Below, piece after piece: positions 9,272 to 18,674 of a stretch of DNA of 64,000 bases. The notes beneath the pieces were generated by a model that was not told the DNA's origin, made no database searches, and saw nothing but the letters and a program-made list of their open reading frames with translations. Origin of the DNA: Paracoccus cavernae (GTDB lineage: Bacteria; Pseudomonadota; Alphaproteobacteria; Rhodobacterales; Rhodobacteraceae); NCBI GenBank assembly GCA_030410095.1, contig JAUFRC010000002.1, positions 246,402-310,401 on the forward strand, in the 5' to 3' direction. The translations under genes and the position numbers were made by a program. The stretch's first letter is position 1; every line of letters begins with the position of its first letter.

Positions 9272-10680
9272 CGATCGAGGCTGCGGGATTTACATGGCCG
9301 AGCGGCCTGCGCCTGTTTGACGGGCTCGATCTGGCCCAACCGGAAGGCGACCGGATCGTCATCACCGGTGGGAATGGCGCGGGGAAATCGACGCTTGCGC
9401 GGCTGATCGCGGGGCAGGCTGCGCCGGATCGCGGGCGGGTGCTTTGGCATGGGAGGGCGTGGTCCGACATGACCCGCGCCGAGCGGGCCGCCACAGTCCA
9501 GCTCGTCGGCCAAAGGCCCGATCTTTTGCTGTCCGGCCGCGCGGCAAGCCTTGCCGGCGAGATCGCCTTCGGCCCCGAAAACCTCGGCCTGCCGCGCTCC
9601 GAGATTGCCGCGCGGCTCGAGGCGGCCCAATCCGCGATGGGCCTCTCGCATCTGGCCCACCGCGATCCGCGCCAGCTTTCGGGAGGCGAGGCGCAACGTC
9701 TGGCAATCGCCTCGGCCCTCGCGATGCGGCCCGCGCTGTTGGTGCTGGACGAAGCTTTGACCGATCTCGACCGGCAATCGCGCGACGGGTTGGCCGATAG
9801 GTTGCTGGCCTTCGACCCCGCGATGACGGTGATTGCGCTTGATGTGGCCGCAGAGCATTGGCTGGCGCAGGGCTTTCGCCATGCCGCCGAACTTGCGGGC
9901 GGGCGGCTGCATCCGCCCACGCCGACAATTCGCCCCACAAGGGCCATCGCGCCAATCGGGACTGGCAGCCCGTCAGCCGCGCCGCTCGTCACGATCCGCG
10001 ATCTCGGCTTTGCCCATCCAGAAAGCGCTCCGCTTTTCACCGCGCTTGACCTGAGCCTGCCTGCAGCTGCCGCGATTGCGGTTACGGGGCCGAACGGGGC
10101 GGGCAAAAGCAGCCTGATGCGGCTGATTGCCGGTCTGATGAGGCCCTCGGCAGGAGAGATTTCGGTGGCAGGCCTGCCCGTGGGGGCAACCAAGCCGCGC
10201 GCTTTGGCCGCGAAGCTGGGCATGGTCTTCCAAAATGCCGACCGCCAATTCGTCACCGCCTCGCTTCTGGCCGAGGCTGCTCTGGCACCACGTCTGCACG
10301 GGCAGAAAGATCCGGCGCGTGCAGCGCTAGACGCGCTGGCTGCGGTCGGGTTGCAGGAAAGCGCGGCGAGGCATCCGCTCGATCTCGACAATGGCGGGCG
10401 TCGTCTGGCGGCAGTGGCCGCGGCGATCGCGCATCAGCCGGCGCTTGTCATCCTTGACGAGACCCAACGCGGCCTCGACCCCGATCACCGCGCGCGGCTC
10501 GAAAGCGTGATTGCAGCGATCCGCAAGCGGAGCGGTACGGTTCTTTTCGTTTGCCATGACGAGGAATTCGTCGCCCGCAATGCCACGCATCGCCTTGCGG
10601 TCGCGGCGGGTTCGGCCGTTCTCTGCCCGCCCGACAAGGCGCAACCGGCGGGCGGGCTGGACGCCTTGCGACCGATTTAG
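9262..10680 (+). CDS. ecfA: Fused double ECF ATPase (two ABC domains in one chain)
   Basis: 472 residues, intact. Domain 1 (about 1-205): Walker A GGNGAGKST, signature LSGGEAQR, Walker B LLVLDEA, but the switch position reads VIALDVAAE with no His. Domain 2 (about 240-470): Walker A GPNGAGKSS, Q-loop MVFQNADRQF, Walker B LVILDETQRGLD and switch VLFVCHDEE, but the signature is replaced by LDNGGRRLA. In an ABC dimer each ATP site pairs one Walker set with the partner's signature, so both losses fall in the same composite site. It should power the S/T components with one consensus and one degenerate site. Confidence 0.9.
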   Translation: MGLTIEAAGFTWPSGLRLFDGLDLAQPEGDRIVITGGNGAGKSTLARLIAGQAAPDRGRVLWHGRAWSDMTRAERAATVQLVGQRPDLLLSGRAASLAGEIAFGPENLGLPRSEIAARLEAAQSAMGLSHLAHRDPRQLSGGEAQRLAIASALAMRPALLVLDEALTDLDRQSRDGLADRLLAFDPAMTVIALDVAAEHWLAQGFRHAAELAGGRLHPPTPTIRPTRAIAPIGTGSPSAAPLVTIRDLGFAHPESAPLFTALDLSLPAAAAIAVTGPNGAGKSSLMRLIAGLMRPSAGEISVAGLPVGATKPRALAAKLGMVFQNADRQFVTASLLAEAALAPRLHGQKDPARAALDALAAVGLQESAARHPLDLDNGGRRLAAVAAAIAHQPALVILDETQRGLDPDHRARLESVIAAIRKRSGTVLFVCHDEEFVARNATHRLAVAAGSAVLCPPDKAQPAGGLDALRPI

Positions 10681-10756
10681 CACAATGCGGGCGGCCGTTT
10701 TGGCGGCACAACGGGTTCATGTATCGCCTGACCGCGATCATCGGAGGGGCGATTCC

Positions 10757-11561
10757 ATGTCGGTTAACGAAACAATTTGTCTGGTCGGTTGGGGGCTATC
10801 GGCACGCGTCTGGCACAGCTTTTGCGCCAGACCGGCGCGCCGGTGCGGATCGCGGCAGTCGCCGTGCGCGACGCACAAACCCCGCGCGACGGCCTGCCCG
10901 AGGGCGTCGCTCTGATCGACAGTCCCGAGGCTTTGGCTGCAACCGGCGCCAGCCTCGTCGTCGAAGCCGCAGGGCGCGGCAGTGTCGGCATTTGGGGCCG
11001 TGCGGCCTTTGCGGCGGAAATGGATTACGCGGTCTCGTCAACCTCGGCTTTCGTGGACGAAGCACTTTTGGCCGAGCTGCTGTCCCTTGCCCGAGCAAAA
11101 GGCCGTCAATTGCTCATCCCGCCGGGTGCCTTGGGCGGGATCGATGCGCTGGCAGCGGCGGGACGTCTGCCGATCGCCTCGGTCGAGCACCGCATCGTCA
11201 AACCCGCTCAGGCCTGGAAGGGGACGCCGGCGGCGGATCTTGTCGATCTCGATGCGCTGAGCGGTCCGACCGTCTTTTTCTCGGCCAGCGCGCGCGAGGC
11301 GGCCGATGCTTTCCCGCAAAACGCCAATGTCGCGGTGATCACGGCACTGGCCGGATCGGGCTGGACCGGACGCGGATCTCGCTGGTTGCCGATCCCGATG
11401 CCATGCTCAACCGCCACGAAATCCGCGCCGAGGGCGATTTCGGCAAAATGGATCTCACCTTTGAAAACCGCCCGCTCGCGACCAATCCAAAATCATCCGA
11501 GATGACCGCGCTCAATCTGGCGCGGCTGATCGAGAGCCGCGTCAATCCTTTGGTTTTGTGA
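10757..11561 (+). CDS. nadX: L-aspartate dehydrogenase
   Basis: NAD(P)-dependent oxidation of L-aspartate to iminoaspartate, the alternative first step of NAD synthesis, or aspartate deamination. After an N-terminal Rossmann region (GTRLAQLL), the family blocks are all present: GALGGIDAL, VEHRIVKPAQAWKGTP, FPQNANVAVITALAG, NRHEI and the ending FENRPLATNPKSSEMTALNL. Length about 268 is normal. One lost G in the run near 10794 and one lost A near 11360 split the frame. The ATG at 10757 has GGAGGGG upstream. It follows the ECF genes by 76 bases and probably belongs to the same transcript. Confidence 0.9.
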
Positions 11562-11567
11562 CGAAAA

Positions 11568-11601
11568 GGCCGCGCCGAAAGGGATCTCCCTCGGCGCGGC
11601 C
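11568..11601. terminator. Bidirectional terminator between nadX and the racemase-like gene
   Basis: Perfect 11-bp GC-rich inverted repeat (GGCCGCGCCGA at 11568-11578, TCGGCGCGGCC at 11591-11601) placed 7 bases after the nadX stop and 20 bases from the end of the convergent gene. Confidence 0.75.
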
Positions 11602-11620
11602 CGATGTTTCCAAGCGCGGC

Positions 11621-12408
11621 TTATTGCGCTTGGGTGATCGCTTTAGCCGCAGCCCGCGCCGCCGCATGAACCGCGACCAGAAGCGGGGCTTCGAATTGCG
11701 GCTGAAGGCGCACGGCCGAGGCGGAAAGCGGACCGCCTCCCATGATCACGGCCGATGCACCATCCTTTGCGACCGACTCGGTAACGGCGGCGGCAAGAGC
11801 CGCATCCAAAGCCTCGGCCTGTTCGACCAGCACTTTCGGATCGCCCTCGGTCACACGGGTGCCGCGATATTGTGCCTCGTAGCCGAGCGAGGCGGCCTTT
11901 TCGCGAAAGCTCTCGATCAGCGCGGGATCGGGCGTGACCGTGACGATGCCGAAGGGGCGACCGTCGCGGGCGGCCTCGTGAAAGACCTCTTCGCCGATGC
12001 CGAAGACCGGCACATCGACCGCCTTGCGCAATTCGGCCAGACCCGGGTCGCTGAAGGCCGAGACGATGATCGCGCCGACACGGGGGTCGGCCGCGGCCTC
12101 GCGCCCGATCGCCACAACGCCGGATGCCGCCGCCGCCATATCCTGCGGCGTGGTCAAAAGCGCGGGCGCGCCGGTATTCGAGCGTCCTCGACCACGGCGG
12201 CATCTGCCGCCGCGATCTGTGCCAACCCGGTCATGGATTGGGTGGCGGCCTCGTTGGAGTTGGGGTTGATAAGGACGATCACCCGTCCTCCATCCGCGTT
12301 CTGGTTGGCCATTGCCGTGCCTATCGTGCCGATTGTCAGGCCCGCGACGATGGCGCAAGCCGTCGCCAGTAGCCAGCGCCGCGACGGCGCGTTCGGGGAA
12401 AACGCCAT
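11621..12408 (-). CDS. Exported Asp/Glu/hydantoin-racemase family protein lacking catalytic Cys
   Basis: About 262 residues. VIVLINPNSNEAATQSMTGL and DPALIESFREKAASLGY place it in the HyuE-type racemase fold. Where catalytic cysteines occur in the paralog at 13827-14525 (VACFDDPG, VLGCAGM), this protein has VSAFSDPG and VIMGGGP, so it belongs to the Cys-less branch and is unlikely to use the two-cysteine mechanism. The N-terminus reads SRRWLLATACAIVAG and ends near AMANQ, a twin-arginine-type signal. The ATG at 12408 has GGAG upstream and lies just after the NCS1 stop; an internal Met at about residue 34 would give a cytosolic form but has no visible ribosome site. One lost A near 12182. Confidence 0.75.
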
Positions 12409-12411
12409 GGC

Positions 12412-13775
12412 TCAGTTCTCCATGAAGCGCTTGGCGCTCGGCAGTTTGTGCATGAGCACATAGTAGAGGATGCCCGAGGGCAGCAGGCTGGCGTACCACG
12501 AGATCCCCGAGAAGATCAGCGCCGCGGCGATACCGGCAGCCATGGCGATCATCGCGGCCATATTGACGCCCTGATAGGGCCCTCGGGATCATAGAGTTTC
12601 TCGAGGTTGAGCGTCTGTTTGCGGATGAAGAAGTAATCCACGATCAGGATGGCGAAGATCGGGCCGAGGAAAGCCGAATAGGTGCGGATGAACAGGTTCA
12701 GCCCGGCGGCGGATCGTCCTTGACCAGCTCCCAAGGGAAGGTTGCGAAGGCCAGAAGACCGACCAGAACCGCCGAGGTTTTGAACTTGAGCTTGAAGATG
12801 TCCATCAGCGCATAGGCCGGCGGCACGACGTTGTTGAGGATGTTCGTGGTCACCTGCGCAAAGGCGATGAAGACCAGCGTGACGATCAGCAGGAATTTGT
12901 TGTCGACCGCGCTCGAGAAGACCTTGATCGGATCGACTTCGCCGGTCGCGCCCGAGACCATCAGGCCGATCATCCCCATGAACAGCGTCGCGGGCAGGAT
13001 CGAGTTGGCATAGATCGCGACCTGACGCAGCGGCCCGACATCTTTGCGCAACTCGCGCGAATAGTCCGAGACGTTCAGCATCATCGTCGAATAGATCCCG
13101 AGGAAGAGCATCGTCGCGCCCCAGAAGGGTGCACCCCAGGTGCCTTCGACATTGATCAGATTGGCCGAAATCTGGTCGCCGTATTTGTTGATCACGCTGA
13201 AGAACATGTAGATCAGCGCACCGATGATGAAGACCGAACCGATGTTTTCCAGCCATTTGATGCCGTGGAAACCCAGAACCGACAGGCCGATCTGCAGGAG
13301 TTGGAAGCCGATGAAGAAGACCCAGATGTTGGAGAAACCGAACATGGTTTCCGACACGAGGTTCAGCGCGCCGGCACCGATCCAGCTTTGGAAACCGAAC
13401 CAGACGATCGCAGGCACCGAGCGCACCAGCGCGGGAATGCGCGATCCGGTGAAGCCGAAGGCCGAACGGGTCTGGACCATGAAGGGGATGCCGTATTTGT
13501 GGCCCGCCTTGCCGTTGAACATCAGCGCGACACCGATGACCGTACAGCCGATGGTGATCGCGACGAAGGTCTGGAGCAGGTTCAGCGTACCGACCAGCCC
13601 CGAACCGATGGTGAAGGTCCCGATCGACACGCAGCCCCCAGCCACGCGAAGAGATAGGACCAGGGATCCATGATCCGTGTTTCTGCGGCGCAAGGCTTTC
13701 TTCGCCGATTGCCTTGTGCTCGATCGCACCTTTGCCGATCGCGGCGCCCTCCAGCGCCGTTGAATCCATTGTCAT
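12412..13775 (-). CDS. NCS1-family nucleobase/hydantoin/allantoin permease
   Basis: About 455 residues with 12 expected membrane helices; FGFTGSRIPALVRSVPAIVWFG, TWGAPFWGATMLFLG and FIRTYSAFLGPIFAILIVDYFF are NCS1 blocks. NCS1 carriers use a proton or sodium gradient to bring in cytosine, allantoin, uracil, hydantoins or thiamin. Several lost bases (near 13640, 13660, 12712 and 12583) split it; the end FMEN lies 3 bases before the racemase-like start. Flanking racemase-family genes suggest a hydantoin, allantoin or similar cyclic amide as substrate. Confidence 0.85.
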
Positions 13776-13826
13776 GGCTCTCCTCCCTAGCCGACAGTGA
13801 TGTTTTACGCCTTGAAAGGCGACGTT

Positions 13827-14525
13827 TTATTTCGCGTTCGGGAACGCGTAGGCATTGATTTTGCTCGTTTTAAGCCCCGATCCGACCAGCGCTTCGATCA
13901 TGCGGGTGGCGACGCTGACACCGTCGATGACCGGAATGCCGGTTTCCTTGCTCAGCCATTCGGTCAGATCGGCCATGCCGGCACAGCCGAGAACCACGGC
14001 CTCGCAACGGTCTTCCTCGATGGCGCGCAGGATCTCGTCGCGCACTTTGACGCGGGCGTTCGAGCCGGGCTCTTCCAGCGCCAGGACGGGGATCTCGGCC
14101 GAGCGCACGCGGCGACATTGATGCGAGAGGCCGTAGCCGTGGATCAGATGCTCGATCACCGGCACCGAACGCGGCAGGGTCGTGACCACCGAGAACGAGG
14201 TCGAGAGCATGCTCGCGGCTTTCACCGCAGCCTCGCAGATCCCCAGAACCGGACCGGTTGCGATTTCGCGGCAGGCAGCAATGCCCGGATCGTCGAAACA
14301 GGCGACAACGATGCCGTCGACGCCATTGGCCTCGGCCTCGCGGACCCGTGCCAAAAGACCCGGCAGCGACATGGCCTCGTCGTAGTGACCCTCGATCGAG
14401 GCAGGTGCGCCGCTTGCGGTCGCACCGTGGATGGTGGTGCCGGCGCTGGCGACGGCCCGCGCGGCATCGACGATTTTATCCGTCATCGATTGGGTTGAGT
14501 TCGGGTTGACGACCAGAATGTCCAT
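13827..14525 (-). CDS. Aspartate/glutamate/hydantoin racemase family enzyme
   Basis: 232 residues, intact. ILVVNPNSTQSMTDKI starts the fold; VACFDDPG and VLGCAGMADLTEW carry the two catalytic Cys that abstract and return the alpha proton; IPVIDGVSVATRMIEALV ends it. It probably racemises a 5-substituted hydantoin, allantoin or an acidic amino acid. The ATG at 14525 has AGGAGG upstream. It is the first gene of the minus-strand set racemase, NCS1 permease, racemase-like protein, and faces the GntR gene across a shared promoter region. Confidence 0.85.
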   Translation of the reverse strand: MDILVVNPNSTQSMTDKIVDAARAVASAGTTIHGATASGAPASIEGHYDEAMSLPGLLARVREAEANGVDGIVVACFDDPGIAACREIATGPVLGICEAAVKAASMLSTSFSVVTTLPRSVPVIEHLIHGYGLSHQCRRVRSAEIPVLALEEPGSNARVKVRDEILRAIEEDRCEAVVLGCAGMADLTEWLSKETGIPVIDGVSVATRMIEALVGSGLKTSKINAYAFPNAK

Positions 14526-14537
14526 ATCTGCCTCCTG

Positions 14538-14571
14538 TGTTAACAACGATTGTTAACAATCACTGTTAACA
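14538..14571. promoter_or_regulatory. Three phased TGTTAACA palindromes, putative GntR operator
   Basis: The 8-bp palindrome TGTTAACA occurs at 14538-14545, 14551-14558 and 14564-14571, a strict 13-bp period, beginning 13 bases upstream of the racemase start and about 90 bases upstream of GntR. This arrangement in a divergent promoter is what a cooperative repressor array looks like. That the adjacent GntR protein binds it is inferred. Confidence 0.7.
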
Positions 14572-14659
14572 CGTCAACAACTTCTTCGGCTAATATGGTA
14601 AATTGTGGCGCGAGCCCTTAATTTGACTGAAATGACGCGCAAAACGAGCAGGTGTAGAA

Positions 14660-15346
14660 ATGTCGGCGCTTCCCGAAGATCAGATCGTGAGCGCGATTCT
14701 GGACGCAGTTGCCGAGCAACGTCTGCCTGCGGGCGCGAAGCTGGGCGAGCAGGCGTTGAGCGACCTTTTCCAGTGCAACCGCGCCAATGTGCGCCGCGCG
14801 CTGGCGACGCTGGCTGCGCAGAATGTCGTGGAATTGCGGCCCAATCGCGGCGCTTTCGTCGTCACGCCTTCGCCGCAGGAGGCCCGCGACGTCTTTCAGG
14901 CGCGCCGCGCGATCGAACGCACCATCGCGCGTCAGGCGGCCAGCAATGCCAAGCCCGATGATATCGCCTATCTGCGCGAGAACATCCTTGCCGAATCGGA
15001 GGCCCATCGCCGCGCCGACAAGCCGACGGAGCTGCGTCTCACGCGGCAATTCCACATGTATCTGGCCCAGATTGCGGGCAACCACGTCCTCGAACGCTTC
15101 CTGTCGGAACTCACCATGCGCAGCACGCTGATCCTCGGGATCTATTCGCTGAGCGAACATTCCTGCGCCAGCGAGGCCGAGCATATGCGCATCGTCGATG
15201 CGCTTGAGGCCGGTGATACCGGGCTTCTGCTCGAACTGACCGACAGCCACTTGCGCCATCTCGAGGCGCATCTGAACTTCGACATTCCCCAGACCGCGGC
15301 GCTGAGCCTGCAGGACCAGCTCTTCCGCCACCCGATCGAGGCCTGA
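14660..15346 (+). CDS. GntR-family transcriptional regulator (FCD type)
   Basis: 228 residues, intact. Winged helix at about residues 8-70 (LGEQALSDLF, CNRANVRRALATLAAQNVVE, RPNRGAFVV) followed by an all-helical FCD ligand domain with conserved Arg/His residues (RRAIERTIAR, RQFHMYLAQIAGN, EHMRIVDALEAGD). FCD regulators usually sense a carboxylic acid or amino acid and bind short palindromes. It is divergent from the racemase/NCS1 genes and is their likely regulator. Confidence 0.88.
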   Translation: MSALPEDQIVSAILDAVAEQRLPAGAKLGEQALSDLFQCNRANVRRALATLAAQNVVELRPNRGAFVVTPSPQEARDVFQARRAIERTIARQAASNAKPDDIAYLRENILAESEAHRRADKPTELRLTRQFHMYLAQIAGNHVLERFLSELTMRSTLILGIYSLSEHSCASEAEHMRIVDALEAGDTGLLLELTDSHLRHLEAHLNFDIPQTAALSLQDQLFRHPIEA

Positions 15347-15376
15347 GCAAGCCGCGATCTCGGCACCGACGAGAAA

Positions 15377-15398
15377 CCCGCCCGCAGATGCGGACGGG
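15377..15398 (-). terminator. Terminator after the acid phosphatase
   Basis: On the minus strand CCCGTCCGCA and TGCGGGCGGG pair with one mismatch and are followed by TTTCTC. It lies 29 bases past the phosphatase stop and also past the convergent GntR stop, so it may serve both. Confidence 0.55.
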
Positions 15399-15426
15399 CA
15401 AAGGATGATCGGGAAAGATCCCGCGC

Positions 15427-16202
15427 TTATTCGGCGACGAGCGGCGCGTCCCAAGCGGTCAGATCGGCCTTGCGCCACGTCCCGTAGGTCGCGTTCGGCA
15501 GTACGATCCAATCCTTGCCGAAATGCTCGGCATCGGCCTCGACCAGCGCATGTTGCTCGGCCAAAGGCACCTTGCTGACGTAACCTTCCGAGAAATCGTG
15601 CAGCGTATCGCCGAGTTGGAGAACGACCTGATAATCCTTGGTCACCGAGGCGCGGCGTTCCTGTTTCGGCGGGCCGAGCAGCAGAACGGTTTCGTTGCTC
15701 ACCTTGGGGAAGCCCAGCTTTTCGAGGGTCGCCATGGTCTGCGCTTTGTTTTCCTCGTAGCGGTCCGAGATATAGAAAACCGCGACGCCCTTTTCATTGG
15801 CATAGTTGAAGAAATCGAGCGCACCAGGCATGGCGGTCGGATTGCCCTCGCGCTCCCAGTGCTTCCAGGTGTCCCAGGTCGTGTAATTGTGGCAGGCGTT
15901 CATGTCGCGCACCAGAAGGGCGCTGTTGTCGATTGCCGTTTCGTCGAGATCGGTGATCACGGCCAGTTTCGCATCGGGCGCGGCAGTGGCCAGCGCTTCG
16001 TCAAGACGCAGCTTGGCCAGAGCATAGGCCTGACGCTGGAGCGCATCGACCTCGGCCGATTGCTGCTGGTAGCGCAGACCCATCGCATAGGCCTGCTGCT
16101 CGCAGAGGGTTTTGTCTTCGGGGATTGCGCGAAGCCTGCGCCGGAGAGCGGAGCAAGAAGCGCGCATGCGGTGGCAAGGGTCGTAAGCGGGTGCTTGATC
16201 AA
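15427..16202 (-). CDS. Exported HAD acid phosphatase / 5'-nucleotidase e(P4)-like
   Basis: About 258 residues. The N-terminus MIKHPLTTLATACALLAPLS ends in GAGFA-QS, a Sec signal peptide. DLDETAIDNS is the DDDD-class HAD motif I with the nucleophilic Asp; FYISDRYEENK and LQLGDTLHDFSEG are motifs II and IV. It dephosphorylates nucleotides or other phosphomonoesters in the periplasm. The start is TTG at 16202 with GGAGG eight bases upstream, the only good start for the signal peptide. One lost C near 16125 splits the signal peptide from the mature part. Confidence 0.87.
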
Positions 16203-16353
16203 ATTGTCCTCCCATTTTGATCGGCCCGACCGGAATTCCGGCCCGACAACCCGATAGGAGTTTAAATTTATTGATCAATCAATCAAAATAAATCGATCAA
16301 TAGATACAGTCTTGCGAAATGCGTCCGAAGCGCTTTCCCACGGGGCAGGGAAA

Positions 16354-16378
16354 GCCGCAAGCCCCGAAAGCTTGCGGC
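16354..16378 (-). terminator. Terminator after the TonB receptor gene
   Basis: Perfect 9-bp stem (GCCGCAAGC at 16354-16362 and GCTTGCGGC at 16370-16378) with a 7-base loop, 24 bases past the receptor stop in the direction of transcription, followed on the minus strand by TTTCCC. Confidence 0.65.
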
Positions 16379-16401
16379 CGGTTTTCAAGTGACTTTCGCG
16401 C

Positions 16402-18527
16402 TTAGAAAGTCAGGCGGCTGGTGATGAACATCGAGCGGCCGGCCTCGGGATAGCCTTCGACCAGAGCGTAATTCTTGTCGAAAGCGTTGCGCAGCCCGAA
16501 GACGAGGCTTGCCTGTTCGCTGACCTGCCAGTCCAGATCGAGATTGACCAGACCGAAGCCGCCGACACGGCTATAGGCAACTTCGGTCGGATCGGCAGGC
16601 GGCACCGCGCTATCGGTCCAGCGCGAGCTGGCCAGCTCGGTCGAGGGCGAGAGCGTCAAATCCTGCTGCACGCGCCAATCCAGTCGCAGATAGGCGGCAT
16701 GACGCGGAATATCGGTCGAGCGCAGCCCCGAGCGGACCGGATCGTCGATGCTGCGGTCGAGGTAGGTGTAGTTCGCGACCAGCGACAGGTCGGGGTTGAT
16801 CTCGTATTGCCCCGCCACCTCGAAGCCGGTGATGCGGCCAGTGCCGACGTTCCGGCTCTGGCTGAGATCGGTGCCGACGGGCACGGATTGGATCATGTCG
16901 TCGACTCGGCTGTGAAAAAACGCGCCCTCGATCGCGACGGGGCCGAGATCACCGGCATAGCCGATCTCCACGGTCAGCGCGCGTTCGGATTTCAGGTCGG
17001 GATTGGGAACGGCAGTGCCGAAACGGGTCGAATAGCGGTTGAAGAGCGTCGGGAAGCGCGTGCGCGACGACAGGCTTGCGTGGAACTCGCCCTGATCCAC
17101 CGCATATAGCGCGGCGAGCTGCCAGTTGACCGCATCGGTGCTGCCGGTCGGCCAACCGGGCTCTTCGCTGGTACGGCTGGCCTCGACCACTTTGGCGCGG
17201 TCATAGCTCAGGCCGCCGACAATCGTCAGCGCGTCATTGACGCGCCAGGTGTCCTCGACCGCAAGCGACCAGGTCTCTTCCTTGCTGCGCTCGACCGGAT
17301 CGCTGACATCGTTCACATCGGGCCGCGAAAGCTGGATATCGTCATGCTGGTCGCGCCGGTAATGGAGCGCACCGCGCAACGTATGCGCCGCCGCGACATC
17401 GCCGCCAACCTCGATGCTGGCGCCGTAAGCGTGATCGTCATAGCGGCTGTCGAAACTGCGCCGCTGCTCTTGCGTGCTATGGGTGACGTCGTCGTAGGCC
17501 TTCAGCACATTGTCGAAGGTGTTGTAGTAGAGCTTGGTCTTCACATAGCCGCTCTCGCCGAAGCCCGTATGCGAATAGAAGGCGTAGCTGTCGAGATCCC
17601 AGACCGGCCAGCTCCAGTCGCGCTGGTAGCTCTGGCCCTCGGGCAGGGGCTCGGGCGTGGTGCCGCGCACCGGCTGCATGACGTTGTAGGGCGCGTTTTT
17701 CGCGCCACTCTGGCGGGTGAAGCTCAGGACATATTCATCGTCCGCATTGGGCGTATAGCCGATCTTGAGGTTGAGGCGGCTGTCCTTGGTATCGGAATAG
17801 TCGCGCAAACCGCCCGATTGGACGGGAGTGGGGCGGTAATCCTTGGAGAGATAATAGCCGTCGCTCTCGCGCCACATATAGCTGCCCTGCGCGTAGAACT
17901 GGTCCTGTTTGGTGCCGAAGGACAGATAGGCGTTCTTGCCGGTGATGTCGCCGCGATTGCCGGCCTCGATCCCCACACGCGCCTCGCCCTCGAAGGGGCG
18001 GTCGGTTTGCGGGTCACGAGGTTGATCGCGCCGCCCATTGCGCCCGGGCCGTTCAGCACCGAGACATAGCCCTTCTGGACCTGCACTTCCGCCAGATCCG
18101 GCGTCAGGAAACGCCCGAAATCCAGCCGGTTGTCGGCGGGCAGATAGACGCGGATGCCATCGACCGACAATGGCACCTGCAGGCGGTCGAAACCACGCAC
18201 CGAGATCAGCCGTTCGTTGCGGCTGCCGCCGGTATTGCCGACGCTGACACCAGGCACGACGCGCATCGCATCGTCGAGCGTCTGACGGTTGCTGTGCAGA
18301 ATCTCTTCGGAATCGACGATGGCGGTGGTGCCGCCCGCGCCGAGTTCCTCGCCCGAGGCGGTCAGCACGATGGTACCCAGCACGAAGGCCTTGCCGGCCG
18401 CCGCCTGGGCCTGCGCCTCCCTGATGACCTCTTCGCGGGCCAGATCGAGTTCCTGAGCCTGTGCCCAGCCTCCGGCCAATCCCGGCAGGATACACCCCGC
18501 CAGGGCAAGTCTTTGGAGCAATGACAT
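16402..18527 (-). CDS. TonB-dependent outer-membrane receptor
   Basis: About 708 residues. Signal peptide from 18527 (MSLLQRLALAGCILPGLAGG, cut near AQAQ). The plug domain shows IVDSEEI, LDDAMRVVPGVSV, RNERLISVRGFDR and GPGAMGGAINLVTR; the barrel ends in SMFITSRLTF with a terminal Phe. It takes a metal complex or vitamin across the outer membrane using TonB energy. One lost C near 17998 splits plug from barrel. It follows the ABC ATPase gene in the same direction, so ligand and inner-membrane importer are probably shared; siderophore, cobalamin and molybdenum complexes are all possible. Confidence 0.9.
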
Positions 18528-18546
18528 TCTTTTTCCCTGTTGCTGC

Positions 18547-18578
18547 TTCCCGACCGCGAGGGGGAGAGCGGTCGGGAA
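18547..18578 (-). promoter_or_regulatory. Strong hairpin in the receptor leader
   Basis: An 11-bp perfect stem (TTCCCGACCGC/GCGGTCGGGAA) with a 10-base loop lies 20 bases ahead of the receptor ATG and about 97 bases past the ATPase stop. It could end or attenuate the ABC transcript or structure the receptor mRNA leader. No long T run follows. Confidence 0.45.
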
Positions 18579-18674
18579 TCGTTGTGCATGGTGAAACATA
18601 TCGAAGCGAAGGACAACACGACTTTCCGCGCAGAAGCCGCGCGGGAAAAAGGCGAGGTCACAAGGGGCGCTGCT

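Noticed and set aside
14538..14571. CRISPR-like repeat
   Set aside because: Repeats are 8 bp with 5-bp spacers, in a promoter; this is an operator array.
16260..16320. AT-rich GATCAAT repeats as an attachment site or origin
   Set aside because: Only short imperfect repeats upstream of the acid phosphatase; no integrase, tRNA or replication gene nearby.
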